Counted from the first letter of the stretch, positions 35,183 through 47,700 are shown. The stretch: DNA of 64,000 nucleotides from Chelonoidis abingdonii (GCF_003597395.2 NC_133772.1:143489048-143553047), one strand, 5' to 3'. The notes: a model not told the origin generated them from the sequence alone. Translations and numbers: made by a program.

Positions 35183-37574
35183 GCCTCGTTCTTTCAACTA
35201 TTCAGTTTGTCATTAGAGAATGCAGACACATTCCTGCCAGTTCATTTGCCCGGCTTCTCAACAGTTCACCTGGCGGGTTGCTGGGGAGCCCAGAATTCCA
35301 GTCTTACAGCTCACTGACACCCTACCCAGGGGGCTGATGAGGAGCTGAGAGTGTGGAAGCTCTGGGAATGTTGGCTCCCAAGTTCTGAATTCCCAACTCA
35401 GCTGGCACTCCTAGAGCTCTTACGCATCAGGCTCCTCTTCTGCCTGCTAGCTGGAATTTCATATTGAAGTAAAACACTCCAGTGTGTCTAAACCAACTGT
35501 TTTCAGATTCTGTTTTGCAAAGAATTTGGAATGTTTTGGCTTTTGTTCCAAATTAGAAAGTAACTAAGTTTTGAAATTCTGAAATCCTCTACAAAATGGA
35601 ATTGCTGGTCTCTGCAAAGATCTAATCGGGAGAGAGTTTACAATAGATTCTGATGGTATAGTTGTCAGAGCATCTCTCCAAGTAGGGGCAAACAGAAAGT
35701 ATTTGGTCATGTTATTGCAACAACTTTGTGATCTGCGTATTCAGGTCAACAAGGTAAGGCCCTCATCCTCCATCCACTTTCCTTCCCCCAGCAACCTTGG
35801 ATAGGTAAGAAGAGGTGATTGGGGCTGAGATTCCAACATCCTTTCCCCCCAACCAAATGCCTTGTTGTCCACAGTGTGAATAGTAATTTGCACTGGTTCC
35901 TCCCCATATTATTTGAAGAGTCACCTCCTCTCCTTACAACCCACTACAAGGCAGGGAGCATGTGATGTGGGAAGTTCCTGTGGGAACTATGAGTTCATGG
36001 GATGCAACGAGATGGCGGTGCGGGCAAGGTGAGCGACATCCTTGTGGATGTGCCTTAGCTCTGGAGGATTCCAAACTGTCAGGGAAATCATAGGGAACCA
36101 CAAGTGTGTGTGTGTGTGTGTGTGTGTGTAAACCCGCCATATCTTCTGCATGAAAGAAGACCCTCACTCCTCATGGAAGAAAGCCATGGAAAATTCCACA
36201 AGTTTAACTTAAGAATTTCCACTCCCCATATGGGGTATTTACTCTCATGAGATATTTGCCTTTTAAGTAAAAGTTTCTTTGTTTAAAAAAGGAAAAAGCT
36301 CTTTAAATAATGAGCCTCAGACTCAGCATGATCCAACTATACCTATTGATTGGAAGAAACAACCAGCTCAGAACACTCATTCATTATTTATTTTATCTTT
36401 GCAGGTAATAACAGCTGTAGGGTGCATTAAAAAAAAAGGCAAAAATCAATGATGAACACCACAGTTAGGATGGAGACCTGTTGTGTTAATTTCAAAGTCA
36501 TAAATAGGCCCAGGGAGTCAAATGTGTTAACACGACCCCGTCCCTGTACAACTCTAAAGAGTTAACATTGTTTGAGGTCAGAGGGCTCAGTCTGCTTAGT
36601 TCCATGGCAACAACCACTATTAAATATGTATTCAACCATTATAAAGGACACAGACAGGAAAGAAAAAACAATGATTAAAACAGGCCAGAGCTTGCAGTAG
36701 AATCTAGGTGAGGACTTTTGACAAGATATGATGACTCAGCTGTTTCAGGATAAAATGGCATAGTATAAAACTTCCACTGGTGGTGTTAATGGCCAGGAGG
36801 AAACTTATTCCCTTGCACGATAGGTCTTATATGCCTGTCTGGCTCATTTGCATTATTTGTTCCCGCATTTCAGAATTCTAACCTTTCTGGAAAAACATTT
36901 AAGGATAAATTGCAAAGGAAGTACACTTCACTCTCTCAAACAATTATTCTTGGGAGATGGACATTCTAGTGTTACAACAGAAGTTATATGAATGTTTAAT
37001 ATGTTTGTGAGTCTAAGTACCATTGCATCATAAGGATTATTACCCGGAAGATTTTAAGGATCTCTAGACGACAAGCAGAATGCCAGCAAGTTTTGGTTTT
37101 TTTTTTACCAGGTAACTGCTTTTCACTGTACGTTCTGTATCAAGGCAGTCCCACACTGTAGTAGGCTTTTCTAATGAGATAATATCCCATTCAATGAACT
37201 TATTTAGATTTTGTGGCCATGAGTGGCAACTCCTCCCTTTTAATTTGGTTTCTCCAAGTTCTTCTATACCAGCCCAGGCAAGAGCATTTGCTCCTGTCTC
37301 CCAGTAGGCTGAGACAGGAAGAAATAAGAACTGTGATACCACTTCTCTTGGAGGTCACTTTTCAGCTGGTTCATCTAGTAGGAACCTTATATCAACAATA
37401 TATGCCCCTAAAATGGAGAATTATCCCCAAGCCTTAATACAGAGTAAACCCTAGTGAGATGTCTTGGTTGGTATAGGAGGACTCAGAAAAAACAAATCAA
37501 CAGATGGGAAATTATTTTTCATCAATGTCCCCCTATATCAGCCCAGACAAGCGGGCCTCCAACAGTAATACCTG
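35183..37574. other. No gene or named transposon; TG microsatellite
   Basis: Presumed intron. A 26-base GT run lies at 36104..36129. Otherwise unique-looking. Confidence 0.4.
36104..36129 (+). repeat. GT microsatellite (13 units)
   Basis: Uninterrupted GT dinucleotide run. Confidence 0.95.
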
Positions 37575-38275
37575 ATAGTAAAAGCTAGCAGATCTATCTG
37601 CAGAAAAGGACCTAGGGATTACAGTGGACAAGAAGCTGGATATGAGACAGCAGTGGGCCCTTGTTGTCAAGAAGGCTAATAGCATTTTGGGTATATAAGT
37701 AAGGGCATTGCCAGCAGATTGAGGAACGTGATCATCCCCTCTATTCGGCATTGGTGAGTCCTCCTCTGGAGTACTGTGTCTAGTTTTGGGCCCCACACTA
37801 CAAGAACGATGTGGAAAAATTGGAAAGAGTCCAGTGGAGGCAACAAAATGATTAGGGGGCTGGAGCACATGAATTATGAGGAGAGGCTAAGGGAACTGGG
37901 ATTGTTTAGTCTACAGAAGAGAAGAATGAGAGGGGATTTGATAGGCCTTTCAACCACCTGAAGGTGGTTTCCAAAGAGGATGGCTTAGACTGTTCTCAGT
38001 GGTAGCAGATGACAGAACAGGAGCAATGGTCTCAAGTTGCAGGTGGAGGAGTTTAGGTTGGATATTAGGAAAAACTTTTTCACTAGGAGGATGGTGAAGC
38101 ACTGGAATGGGTTACCTAGGGAGGTGGTGGAATCTCCTTCCTTAGAAGTTTTTAAGGTCAGGCTTAACAAAGCCCTGGCTGGGATGATTTCATTGGAATT
38201 GGTCCTGCTTTGAGCAGGGGGTTGGACTAGATGACCTCCTGAGGTCTCTTCCAACCCTAATCTGCTATGATTCTA
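37575..38275 (+). mobile_element. CR1 LINE 3' part
   Basis: GACCTAGGGATTACAGTGGAC, CTCTGGAGTACTGTGTCTAG, GTGGAAAAATTGGAAAGAGT, GGTTGGATATTAGGAAAAAC and TGAGGTCTCTTCCAACCCTA are in standard CR1 order. Short frames such as [11 protein letters not shown] survive. This is a younger-looking subfamily than the copies ending in CTTCTGG. Confidence 0.92.
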
Positions 38276-39030
38276 CTATCTAGATACAAGAGCCTACCAA
38301 ACCCACCTCCCAAATTCAGCAATAGATGAAGCTGCACAAAACTCAGGAGAACATTACGTATAATACTAGTGGAAGTGCCTTCGGACATTGAGTAAACTAG
38401 ACTGACATTCCTCTCCTGGACTGACCGATCTTTAATTATACTAATAGCCATGCTAGGGGTTTCAATTATACTAATAGCCACGCTAGGGGTCTCTTGTATC
38501 TTGTTTGCTATCCAAAGACAATATAAATGATCTGGCCGTCTCATCACTTAAATCTGTCCCAGTCAAATCCTTCTACCAATCTGTGTATCTCAAGGTTTTT
38601 CTACGCCAGTTGTCAGGCTAAAGTTCTTCTCTTCTGACCACAGTATCCACTTCTAATATGTCCATGCCAGTGATGTCTGAGTATTTACTAGGGACTGGGC
38701 AAAAATTGGGTATGGCTCTCTCTATATTCTTTGTGATTAGAATTCCAGTTTTGCTTTTCCATGAAGAATAAGAGACTAACTGGTGATGTGATCTGCGATG
38801 GAAAATATTATATTCCGAAAATTTGGGGAAGACCGATAAGCATTTGATTTTGGCTACTGATGTTGTTTTACAGTGTTTAAAATGCTGGCGACGCAGGGAA
38901 AATTTAAACAAGTGCTGTTTCCAATAACTGATTGCAACATATTGTAAAGTATTGCCTTAGGGATAGGCAGTGGAAAAGGCAGAATCATTCTAGCATCACT
39001 TAAAAGGCATTTTTTTCCCAGTTACTGATG
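38276..39030. other. No gene; 30-bp tandem duplication
   Basis: Unique-looking except for 38434..38493, where a 30-bp unit (AATTATACTAATAGCCATGC plus 10 bases) is repeated with one difference (T/C). Confidence 0.5.
38434..38493 (+). repeat. 30-bp tandem duplication
   Basis: Units 38434..38463 and 38464..38493 differ at one or two bases. Confidence 0.92.
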
Positions 39031-39687
39031 TGTAGCAGGGTGGTCCCCTGCTCTTGCCCTGAAGGGCTTAAAACAGCCCAGGAGAGGGCTGTGGCTGCGG
39101 CAAGAAGCCTGGGCTGATTGGAGAAAGTAGGCTCAGCTGTGACCATGCCCCAATCAGGCCCAGCTGGCCCCTATAAGAGGTTGTGATTCAGAAGCCCAAA
39201 CAGTCTCTCTCTAGCTGTAGAGGGAGATGGGCCTGGCCGCAGGCAGCTGGACATAAGGTACCTGAGTGAAGCAGGGCTGGGGAAAGGCAGAGGAGCTGGG
39301 GAACTCCAGCCTGGAAAGCCCCAGGCTGCGGCCTAGCAAAAGACCAACACGTACTGGGGGTTGCAGAGGTCAGCCCAGGGGTAGGCCAAGGCAGCAGGTC
39401 CAAACCCAGCCTTGCCAGTGATGAGTGGCTGATACCGCAGTCTGCCCCAGGGCATGGGGCTAGACAACGACTGGCAGTAGCCTGATACTGAGGCGAGGTG
39501 GGCATAGTGGGTGGGGGTTCCCCGGGGAGCAGCACCCCAGGTAAAAGGGCACCAGGTGCAGGGAAGGACATGGGGGCCAGAAGACAGGCAGATCACCGGC
39601 CTTCAGAGGGCGCTCCAGAGCTGGAATAAGCTAATTCCCAGGAGTCAGCAGCAGGAGGCACCGCCGGGGTGAGTCTGCTCATCTACA
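39031..39687 (+). mobile_element. Solo LTR with 5-bp target duplication
   Basis: Starts TGTAGCAGGGTGG and ends CTCATCTACA. TGATG flanks it on both sides (39026..39030, 39688..39692). CCAATCA (39150) and a TATAAG box (39172) set the plus orientation. 657 bp with GC-rich interior and no coding content. A 5-bp duplication fits Gypsy or ERV-L type integration. Confidence 0.85.
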
Positions 39688-39765
39688 TGATGAAATGTTC
39701 ACCTATGTAATTAAGTTAGGTGTTGTATTTGTATGATGCTTAATAATGAAGGTCAATTGTTTTTA

Positions 39766-40110
39766 CTGTAGAACCGCGGAGTTACGAACACCCCGGGAAT
39801 GGAGGTTGTTCATAACTCTGAAATGTTCATAACTCTGAACAAAATGTTATAGTTGATCTTTCAAAAGTTTACAACTGAACATTGACTTAATACAGCTCTG
39901 GAACTTTACCATGCAGAAAAAAATGCGACTTTTAACCATCTTCATTTAAATGAAACAAGCACAAAAACAGTTTCCTTATCTCATCAAATCCTTTTTTAAA
40001 GTTTCCCTTTATTATTTTAGTAGTTTATGTTTAACATAGCTCTGTACAGTATTTGCTTTTTGCTTTTTTTTTTTTTATGGTCTCTGCTGCTGCCTGATGT
40101 TTGTCTGTAT
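39766..40110 (+). mobile_element. Tigger/pogo-like DNA transposon, 3'-truncated
   Basis: Begins CTGTAGAACCGCGGAGTTAC after a TA dinucleotide (39764..39765) and continues GAACACC, GTTCATAACTCTGAA twice and CTGAACATTGACTTAATACA. The matching right terminus is missing. Confidence 0.75.
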
Positions 40111-41444
40111 ATATACACACAGAAAATGTATACTACATAGATAGCTTTTCCACATTTGAGCTATACCTATAGTCTGATCTGCCAAAAAGTTTGAGAGTAA
40201 TTCTGCTTAGGCAAGTAATCCCACTGGCTTCTTTGGCAAAGTTGCTCACCTGTATTTGCAGGCTCAAGTAGTAGGATGGGAGGGATGGCTCTCTCTTAGA
40301 TCCCATTGTTAACCAAAAACATTTATAACAAAGCGCAAAACTACAGGAAACTTACCTGGAATCATGTTTCCTTACAATCTCAGACCATGTTCACAGAAAG
40401 GTCAGGCAAAGTTCATATGTCTTTCAAGTCAACCCGGGCCAATTTAGGTTGTATATGGATCTTCCACGCATTTTTAAAGGGAGGTTAATTTAATGATGCA
40501 CAGCTAGGTCAAATGCAGCATTGGAACACTGAATTTGGGGGCTGAAGGGCAGAAATTCAGAATTTTAATTTAAGAAGGGGCCATTTTGTTTATCTTACCT
40601 GACCTGCTGTATAATACAAGCCACAGAATGTAACACAATAAAACCAAATCTCTTAATGGGAAACTGCACCAATACCCTCCGTGTGCCTCCTCATTAGGTC
40701 TGGATCACGCACTGAGCTGCTGGACTAATTACGGTGAAACACTCATTGACCCGCGCAGAAGGAAATATTCTCAGAAAGCCTTTGACAACTCCAGCCCCTC
40801 GTACCCAGTCAGCCCGAGCCCTCCTCTTCCTCCAACAGATCTTCATGGGTGGCTTAGAAAAAGCTGCACTGGAAACTTTCTAGCTCCTGATTTAGCCTCT
40901 TTAACAGGAAAAAAAAAAGTCTTCAAAGCAGCAGCCCAGCTGTCTGTGAGAAGCAGCTGGAGGAGGAGCAGCTGGTCTGAGAGAAGGGAGTTGAAAGCAC
41001 ATCCAGCTCCATCAGTGCTCCCCTCCCACTGACTTTTAGGCTTTGTATAAACCCTGACCTGGGAGTGTTAAACAGCTCCCGATCCAGCTCATGTAAAACA
41101 AACTACACGTTAAAAATGCTGATGACAAGGGAAGCACTGAGGAAAGTGACTGGGAGCAGATGGCAGGTCTGCCTTTGACATCCCCTCCTGCCAGCCACAC
41201 TCAGCTGTGCTTCCTTGATGACAGAGCTACTGAGAAAAACTAAGGGCTAGATTGCACCAAGTCATGCCTGGGTCTGCAAAAAAAAGGTTGGATGATTTTC
41301 CCAAGGTTACGGAAGACATCACTGTCAGAGCTGAGATTAGAATGCAGGAATTCCTGGTTTCCCACTCTGGCTCCGGCAATCATAACGAACAGTTAGGGAA
41401 AATAAATATGGCATTTTTAAAGAGAAGTTAATTTTTAGCCATAT
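40111..41444. other. No gene recognised
   Basis: Presumed intron. No exon-like frame; no repeat named. Confidence 0.35.
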
Positions 41445-41955
41445 TCCAAGCAGATCAGAGGCTCCAAGGATGTTGAAAAATTGTAGAGGCTGCAGAAAAG
41501 AAAGACAAAAATGATTTGGGGTCTAGAGAAAATGACTGACAGTGAGAGACTTAAGGAGCTTAATCTATTTAGTTTACCAGGAAAAAAAAAAGATTGAAAG
41601 GCGACTTGATTACAGTGTATAAGTGTCTTCACAGGGAGTCAATACTGGGTACTAAATGGTTCTTTAATCTAGCAGAAAAAGGCAGAACAAGAACCAATGC
41701 ATGAAATTGAAACTACACAAATCCAAATTAGAAATAAGGCACAGATTATTAAATGAGGGTGATTAGTCAATGGAACAAACTGACAAGGGAAGTGGTGGAT
41801 TCTCCGTGTCTTAATGTCTTGAAGTCAAGACTGGAGGCCTTACTGGGAAATGTTTTCATCAAACAAAAGTTATTGATGACATTTAATGGCCCCTGTGTTA
41901 CACAGAGCTGATTAGAGGATCTAGTGGTCCCATCTGACCTTTAATCCATGAATCG
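41445..41955 (+). mobile_element. CR1 LINE 3' part
   Basis: GACTTAAGGAGCTTAATCTA, GAAATAAGGCACAGATT, GGAAGTGGTGGATTCTCC, CTTGAAGTCAAGACTGGA and the terminus GGTCCCATCTGACCTTTAA follow CR1 order; strongly diverged. Confidence 0.88.
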
Positions 41956-42999
41956 ACAACGTTCATAATCTCCATGAAAATGGTGCCAACTTTCCAGTAG
42001 AAGCCAGAATGCTGGATATCTCCAACCCAGATTCTGAACTTCTTTAACAAATGTTAATTACACGAAAATTGTAATTAAAAAGACACACTTGCATACATTT
42101 TAAAAATAAATACCAAACAGTTCTGAAGCTTTACATTTTAAAAAAATAACTGTAAATAATCAATGTCCTTAGGTGACTGTTTATCCATTCAATGGAAATT
42201 TATTGTCAGTTCCTGGCATTAGCAGTTTTGAAGCGAATGACAGCTCGTTTCTATTCACAGCAATCTATTATTTTCCCATTTAGCAAAACACACTTTCTAA
42301 AATTCTAAACTATGAGAATAGGTGCCTACTGTAGACTTGTTTATCATTTTGTACAGCAGACGAGGTATTTTATCTTACGATTATTATGTGTGAGTAGAAC
42401 AGTGGTAAATTAGATGCCTTTCTGAATCACATCTTTGATAACTAGAGATAATTAGGACAGGCAGGATTTTTCCTGTGCCAATGAACCTGAAAAACTGCAC
42501 TAGCAGTGTTATCAATCACATCGTATGAATTACATAATTTGTATCTGAAAAACACCCGAGAGGGAAATAAAAAATAAACTTGCCTACTGCAATGTATTCT
42601 CACCTATTTGCACAGGATTCTAAATACTGAGATTATTTCTCAGGCAGACGGCTTTTTAACACACTGGGTCAGATCCACACCAAACATTTTGGGTGACAAT
42701 TTTTCATCAGCATTTTCACTACTCTGTCCAGAAGTGTGAACTGGCCAGAAAATGGGGGGCGGGGGGATGGAAAAAGAAAAAAAATAACCCTCATCAGAAC
42801 TGTGATATTGAAAAAAAATTTCTACTAGCTCTTCTCCTGTGCATTTTTATTAGCTTGCCAACATGTTACACATTAAAAACTGACAACTTACATATTCAGA
42901 CTTGTCAGCTGGGGTGCTGAGAGCCCTGTTTATTATGCTGATAAACACTGTGTCATTGTTTCCTTCTGCTCCTGAATCTGTCCACCTGCTGTCTTTTAC
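41956..42999. other. No gene; AT-rich, repeat-poor
   Basis: Presumed intron. The part from 42160 to 42420 is unique-looking and could include conserved non-coding DNA. Confidence 0.3.
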
Positions 43000-43128
43000 T
43001 TAGAGTGTAAACTCTTTAGGGCAGGGGTTGTCTTTTTGTTCTGTGTTTGTACTGTGCCTAATGCAACGGCGTCCTGCTCCAGAACTAGGGCCCGTAGGTG
43101 CTATGTTAGACTAATACTTACTAATACA
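43000..43128 (+). mobile_element. L2-like LINE 3' tail
   Basis: GTAAACTCTTTAGGGCAGGG, GTCTTTTTGTTCTGTG, ACTGTGCCTAATGCAACG and AGGTGCTATG are the widespread amniote L2-like 3' tail. Confidence 0.7.
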
Positions 43129-44479
43129 TTCCGGTTAGTCTCGAAATGCTTAGCACTGGCAGTTCTGATAAATGCCAACAGCTCAGATAACTAGGATTTT
43201 TAGTTAGAGAACTTCAGTGTTTGCGGTATTCAAGGGAGTGTCCTTCCTCTAGCAGATAAGGGAAGTTCAGCTACTGAAGTAACTATATCTATTTATTTCA
43301 GCTTAGAGTGGCAAGTTTAGGAGTTCCCCCACAGTGAGAGGGCCTAGCTAGAGAGCAGTCCGCTAATGATACTCCACTTCTATTTTCTAACTGTTTCATC
43401 CACTCTACTTGAGGTTGCAAGTAGCAGGACAAAAAGATTTTGTGGGAAGTCAGAAGAGCAGTAACGGAGGTTTGAAAAACAAGGATACTGCAGAAGAACT
43501 TTAGCGGTGACAGATACAGCCTGTACAAGCAGGGGCCCGTGGAGAGAGAGATGGTCCTTTGATTGCTAACGGCCTTCACAATTCACACCGAAAATCCAGT
43601 TCGTGGATACAAATTTCAGCCTTGGGGGTGTTGCAAACTGTTCACTGCGCCTGTTTGCTGTGTCCATGGGTCACATGGCCCTGTTTCTGCCCCTGACATG
43701 ATGACAAACTTTCTGAGAACAGTGAACAACAAACTGCAAACACCACATTTAGGTCTGAAATTTTACAAGATTAGTTATTCATGCTGAAATGTGGGAGTAC
43801 TTTGAAATTCACAAATATTCTAAGGAATAAAACAGAGATCATCCAAACACAACCAATGTCACCACATCAACAACTTTGGAGCAAAGTTGACTTCTTTGTT
43901 TGCTAAAACACCCACTCAACACTGTTTATTTTATTTGACCCACTCATGCAAGGATATGATTTTAAATAATGTAAAAAATTCTTTAAAGAACCATGGGATT
44001 TGTATAATTTATCTTCTTTCTAAACAATCTACTCCACTCCTGATGTTTGATATATTCTGCTTCCATAATTCATATTCTGGCAAAAGCAATTGCATAGCAG
44101 AAGTATATTGTATAAAATAATAACAAACCATTTTATTCTAACTTCCCTCGTGACAAGAGGAGCCAAACCAGTTAAAAATTAGTATTATGTTGCCCAGCTC
44201 GCCACTGTCCTGTGCGCATGTAATTTATGCCAGTGCAAAGTGATTGCAAAGGGGATGCAGGATGCTACCATTCTGATGTAGGAGCCCAATACCCAATTTG
44301 CCTGGCTGGGTATGACTACACAAGAGTGGCAATGGAGATGGAGACCCATAATTTCTTAGCCTACAAGCAAGCGTCACCATAAGCTGAAAAGCAAGGCTAT
44401 TACCTCTGATAAGCAACAGAGAGCTTTAAATACAAACAGCTCAAGACACTTGCAGCTGAATACTGCTTTTTATGATTGT
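43129..44479. other. No feature recognised
   Basis: Presumed intron; scattered short frames only. Confidence 0.35.
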
Positions 44480-44784
44480 TGTGTATCATCATTATTCATT
44501 ATTTGTATTACAATAGCACCGAGGAGGCCTAGTCACAGACCAGGATCCCATTGTGCGAGGTGCTGTACAAACAGAATGAAAAGATGGTCACTGGCTCCAA
44601 AAGCTTACAATCTAAGTATATGAATAGAGACAACACACAGCCAGACCAACGGGAGAATGCAAGGAACCAATGAGTCAATATTGGTCAGCATGACCGGCAA
44701 CCATCTCAGCACACCAACGGCCTAACCATTGTCAAGTTTCTTGTAGGCATCACAGCAAAGGACAGATTTAAGTAGGATTTTGAA
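44480..44784 (-). mobile_element. L2-like LINE 3' end, antisense
   Basis: TTATTTGTATTACAATAGCA, GATCCCATTGTGCGAGGTGC and TCCAAAAGCTTACAATCTAA are the reverse complement of the tail type at 43000, extended into the ORF end (GATTTAAGTAGGATTTTGAA). Confidence 0.7.
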
Positions 44785-44944
44785 CAGGGCCGCCCAGAGG
44801 ATTCAGGGGGCCTGGGGCAAAGCAATTTCAGGGGCCCCTTCCATAAAAAAAATTGCAATACTATACAATACTATATTCTTGTGGGGGCCCCTGCAGGGCC
44901 CGGCGCAAATTGCCCCACTTGCTCCCCTCCCACAGGCAGCCCTG
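44785..44944. mobile_element. Short MITE with CAGGGC ends
   Basis: Starts CAGGGCCGCCCAGAGG and ends AGGCAGCCCTG, approximate inverted repeats. The 3' half (GGGGGCCCCTGCAGGGCCCG) recurs at 47625..47700. No matching 8-bp duplication is visible. Confidence 0.6.
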
Positions 44945-45054
44945 GGAAAAATAAACTTTCTGCATCTTGGCACAAACCCAGTTTTGAGAAAACTTCTTTA
45001 TAAGGTATCACTGGTTCTCAGCATCAGCTAGTGCTAAAAGGCACTAAAGCTCAT

Positions 45055-45168
45055 TAAAAGGGTTGGACAAATATTTTCCATCAAAACTTATTCTGGATCG
45101 AAAACTAGCAGATACTGGGCTGGATGGACCTTTGGTTGATCCAGTATGGCTGTCTTATGTTCTAACCT
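45055..45168 (+). mobile_element. CR1-type LINE 3' tail
   Basis: GATACTGGGCTGGATGGACC and CTTATGTTCTAACC match the terminus of the copy at 58495..58832. Confidence 0.75.
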
Positions 45169-45484
45169 AGAACCAAGTTTATGAGACAGATCTGAGTCAA
45201 GGAAGCCAGCAGAGTATCAGATAACTGAAAAATCTCTACTGAATGGGCTCAAGGCGTTGGTCACAGCTGAGGTGGTCAAAAGTTTTGGATTTTTTTAAGC
45301 CAGAATTTTTTTTAGTGTTCTTTAAACCAATCAACACGCAAGCAGCAATATTTGCAGACGACTTCTAACCCAAAGCATATTCAGGTTTTGGCATGACCTA
45401 ATTTCAGCTTTTCAATCAAAAAAACACACACAATTTTGAAGGAAAGCAGACATTGTCCGTGATTTTTTTCTGCTTTTAAACCTG

Positions 45485-45700
45485 TCCATTCCAGCCCAGT
45501 ATCCTGTCTACCGACAATGGCCAATGCCAAGTGCCCCAGAGGGAGTGAACCTAACAGGTAATGATCAAGTGATCTCTCTCCTGCCATCCATCTCCACCTC
45601 TGACAAACAGAGGCTAGGGACACCATTCCTTACCCATCCTGGCTAATAGCCATTAATGGACTTAACCTCCATGAATTTATCTGTTTCCTAGAGACTGGCT
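45485..45700 (-). mobile_element. CR1-type LINE 3' end, antisense
   Basis: CCAGCCCAGTATCCTGTCTA, GAGGGAGTGAACCTAACAGG, GATCTCTCTCCTGCCATCC and ATTAATGGACTTAACCTCC are the reverse complement of 58560..58790. Confidence 0.85.
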
Positions 45701-45888
45701 CCATGGGTCCCTCACAAACTGGAGACGGTTACTGTGGGTTTGTCTTTAGTATAGCTTATGTACATACTCCACGAACTGAGCATTTGAGCTTGTTCCAGAA
45801 TCTGGGATGAGCCTATGTTGTGAAAACTGAAATGCTCAAAATAGCACATGCATGTGAATGGACACAGGGTGCTAAAATTAAATTAACC

Positions 45889-46107
45889 CAGGGTTCTCAA
45901 ACTGGGGTTGGACCCCTCAGGGGGTCACGAGGTTATTACTGGGGGTTCGCGAAGCTGTCAGCCTCCACCTCAAACCCCACTTTGCCTCCAGCATTTATAA
46001 TAGTGTTAAATATATAAAAAAGTGTTTTTAATTTATAAGGGGGGGGGTCACACTCAGAGGTTTGCTATGTGAAAGGGGTCACCAGTATAAAAGTTTGAGA
46101 ACCACTG
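45889..46107. mobile_element. hAT MITE, 219 bp, perfect 8-bp TSD
   Basis: Ends CAGGGTTCTCAAACT and AGTTTGAGAACCACTG. AATTAACC is identical at 45881..45888 and 46108..46115. G-rich and AT-rich interior, no coding capacity. Confidence 0.93.
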
Positions 46108-46369
46108 AATTAACCCCTCTGGAGCCTCAGGGAATGCAGGGGGGGGGTCTCCCTTGGTAGGGTTGGGAAGGATAGGTTGCTCTTCTCATGTGATCCCTCC
46201 CCAGTGGCTAATTTTAAATGAAGCTACCCTCCCTGACATGAATCTCCCTATGGCACTGAAATTAAATATAGACTATAATTTGGCATTTGAGAAGTGAAAG
46301 GGATGGTAGCCCTAATGGAAAAGCTAACAGCTTGGCTCTTCTGCAAGCCTCAAACTGCTGAATGAGCTT

Positions 46370-46975
46370 TAGCGGTAGGGAAGGCTGTGCCTCCCAAACA
46401 GCCTGGCCCTGCCCCTATCGACCCCACACCACGTCCTGCCCCCCCGACTGCCCACCCCCCTCAGAATCCTGACCATCCTGCTCCTTGTCCCCTCACCCTC
46501 CCAGAGAGACCCCCCCGCACCACCACCCCTGTGGGACCCCACCCAGCTCCTGTCCCCTGACTGCCCCGACCCTATCCACCCCCCGCTGAGTCCTGACAGA
46601 CCCCCGAACGCCCCACGATCCAACTCCCCCATTCCCTGTCCCCTGACCTCCCCCCAACCTCTGCCCACTCCCTGTCCCTGACTGTCCCTGGACTCCCTGC
46701 CCTTAGCCAATCCCCTTTGGCCCCCGGCCCTTTACCCCCAGCTCCCCCTCCCCGGAGCCTCAGCGCGTCCAGGAGCTTCCGCTCGACAGAGGCAGCGTGG
46801 CTCCGGCAGGGCCTGAGCTCTTGCCCCGCTCAGAGCCACGTGACACAGGGGGCGGCTGCGAGCGCCACGGACCGAAGCGGAGGGAACTCAGGCCCCGCTG
46901 GAGCTCACAGCCCCACCGGTAGCCAGGCTGCAGCTGTCCGGGATGCTGCTGGATGCACTGAGGCTCCAGGAGAGG
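46370..46975. repeat. C-rich array and CpG-rich segment, repeat-derived
   Basis: Starts GGTAGGGAAGGCTGTGCC, a common turtle-type repeat start, then a C-rich degenerate array of CCCTGACTGCCCC-like units (46430..46740) and a CpG-rich part with CAGCGCGTCCAGGAGC. Long frames on both strands reflect composition only. Not a CpG-island promoter as far as I can see, since no gene start follows. Confidence 0.55.
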
Positions 46976-47580
46976 TGTGTTGTAAACAAGACACGAGAAG
47001 TCATTCTTTCTGCCCATCTACTCTGCGCTGGTTAGGCCTCAGCTGGAGTATTGTGTCCAGTTCTGGGCACCGCATTTCAGAAGAGATGTGGAGAAATTGG
47101 AGAGGGTCCAGAGAAGAGCAACAAGAATGATTATAGGTCTTGGAGAACATATGACCTACGAAGGAAGTCTGAAAGAACTGGGTTTATTTAGTTTGGGAAA
47201 AGAGAGAAATGGAGATTCCACCACCTCCCTAGGTAACCCATTCCAGTGCTTCACCACCCTCCTAGTGAAAAAGTTTTTCCTAACATCCAGCCTAAACCTC
47301 CCCCACTGCAACTTGAGACCATTACTCCTTGTTCTGTCACCAGGTACCACTGAGAACAGTCTAGATCCATCCTCTTTGGAACCCCCTTTCAGGTAGGTGA
47401 AAGCTGCTATCATTGCATTAAAACTAAAGCATTGTAGTAGCATGGTTTTTAATTTTGCTACAGTCTTATCCCATCCAGGACAGTATTTGGTCCTGCCATG
47501 AGGGCAGGGGACTGGACTCGATGACCTCTCGAGGTCCCTTCCAGTCCTAGAGTCTATGACTCTATGAATCTATGAGAGAG
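46976..47580 (+). mobile_element. CR1 LINE with an inverted central segment
   Basis: 46976..47212 is plus-strand CR1 (GGAGTATTGTGTCCAGTTCT, AACAAGAATGATTATAGGTC). 47213..47405 is minus-strand CR1 (CTAGTGAAAAAGTTTTTCCT, GAGACCATTACTCCTTG). 47470..47580 is again plus-strand, ending in the CR1 terminus CGAGGTCCCTTCCAG followed by CTATGA repeats. Confidence 0.85.
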
Positions 47581-47624
47581 GCGGAGACGGGGTCGGGCTG
47601 GGGCCGGGGAGGGAGCCTCAACCA

Positions 47625-47700
47625 TTCTCGTGGGGGCCCCTGCAGAGCCCGGCGCCTGCGGCAAATTGCCCACTTGTCCCCCTCCCTAGGCGGCCCTGGA
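47625..47700. mobile_element. 3' half of the CAGGGC-end MITE
   Basis: GTGGGGGCCCCTGCAGAGCC and CAAATTGCCCACTTG to GGCGGCCCTG match 44880..44944. Confidence 0.6.

Noticed and set aside
46369..47130. Gly-rich minus frame and Ala/Ser-rich plus frame near a CpG-rich segment, considered as a promoter/first exon
   Set aside because: Repeat-derived start and C-rich array, running straight into CR1; no splice donor or downstream exon.
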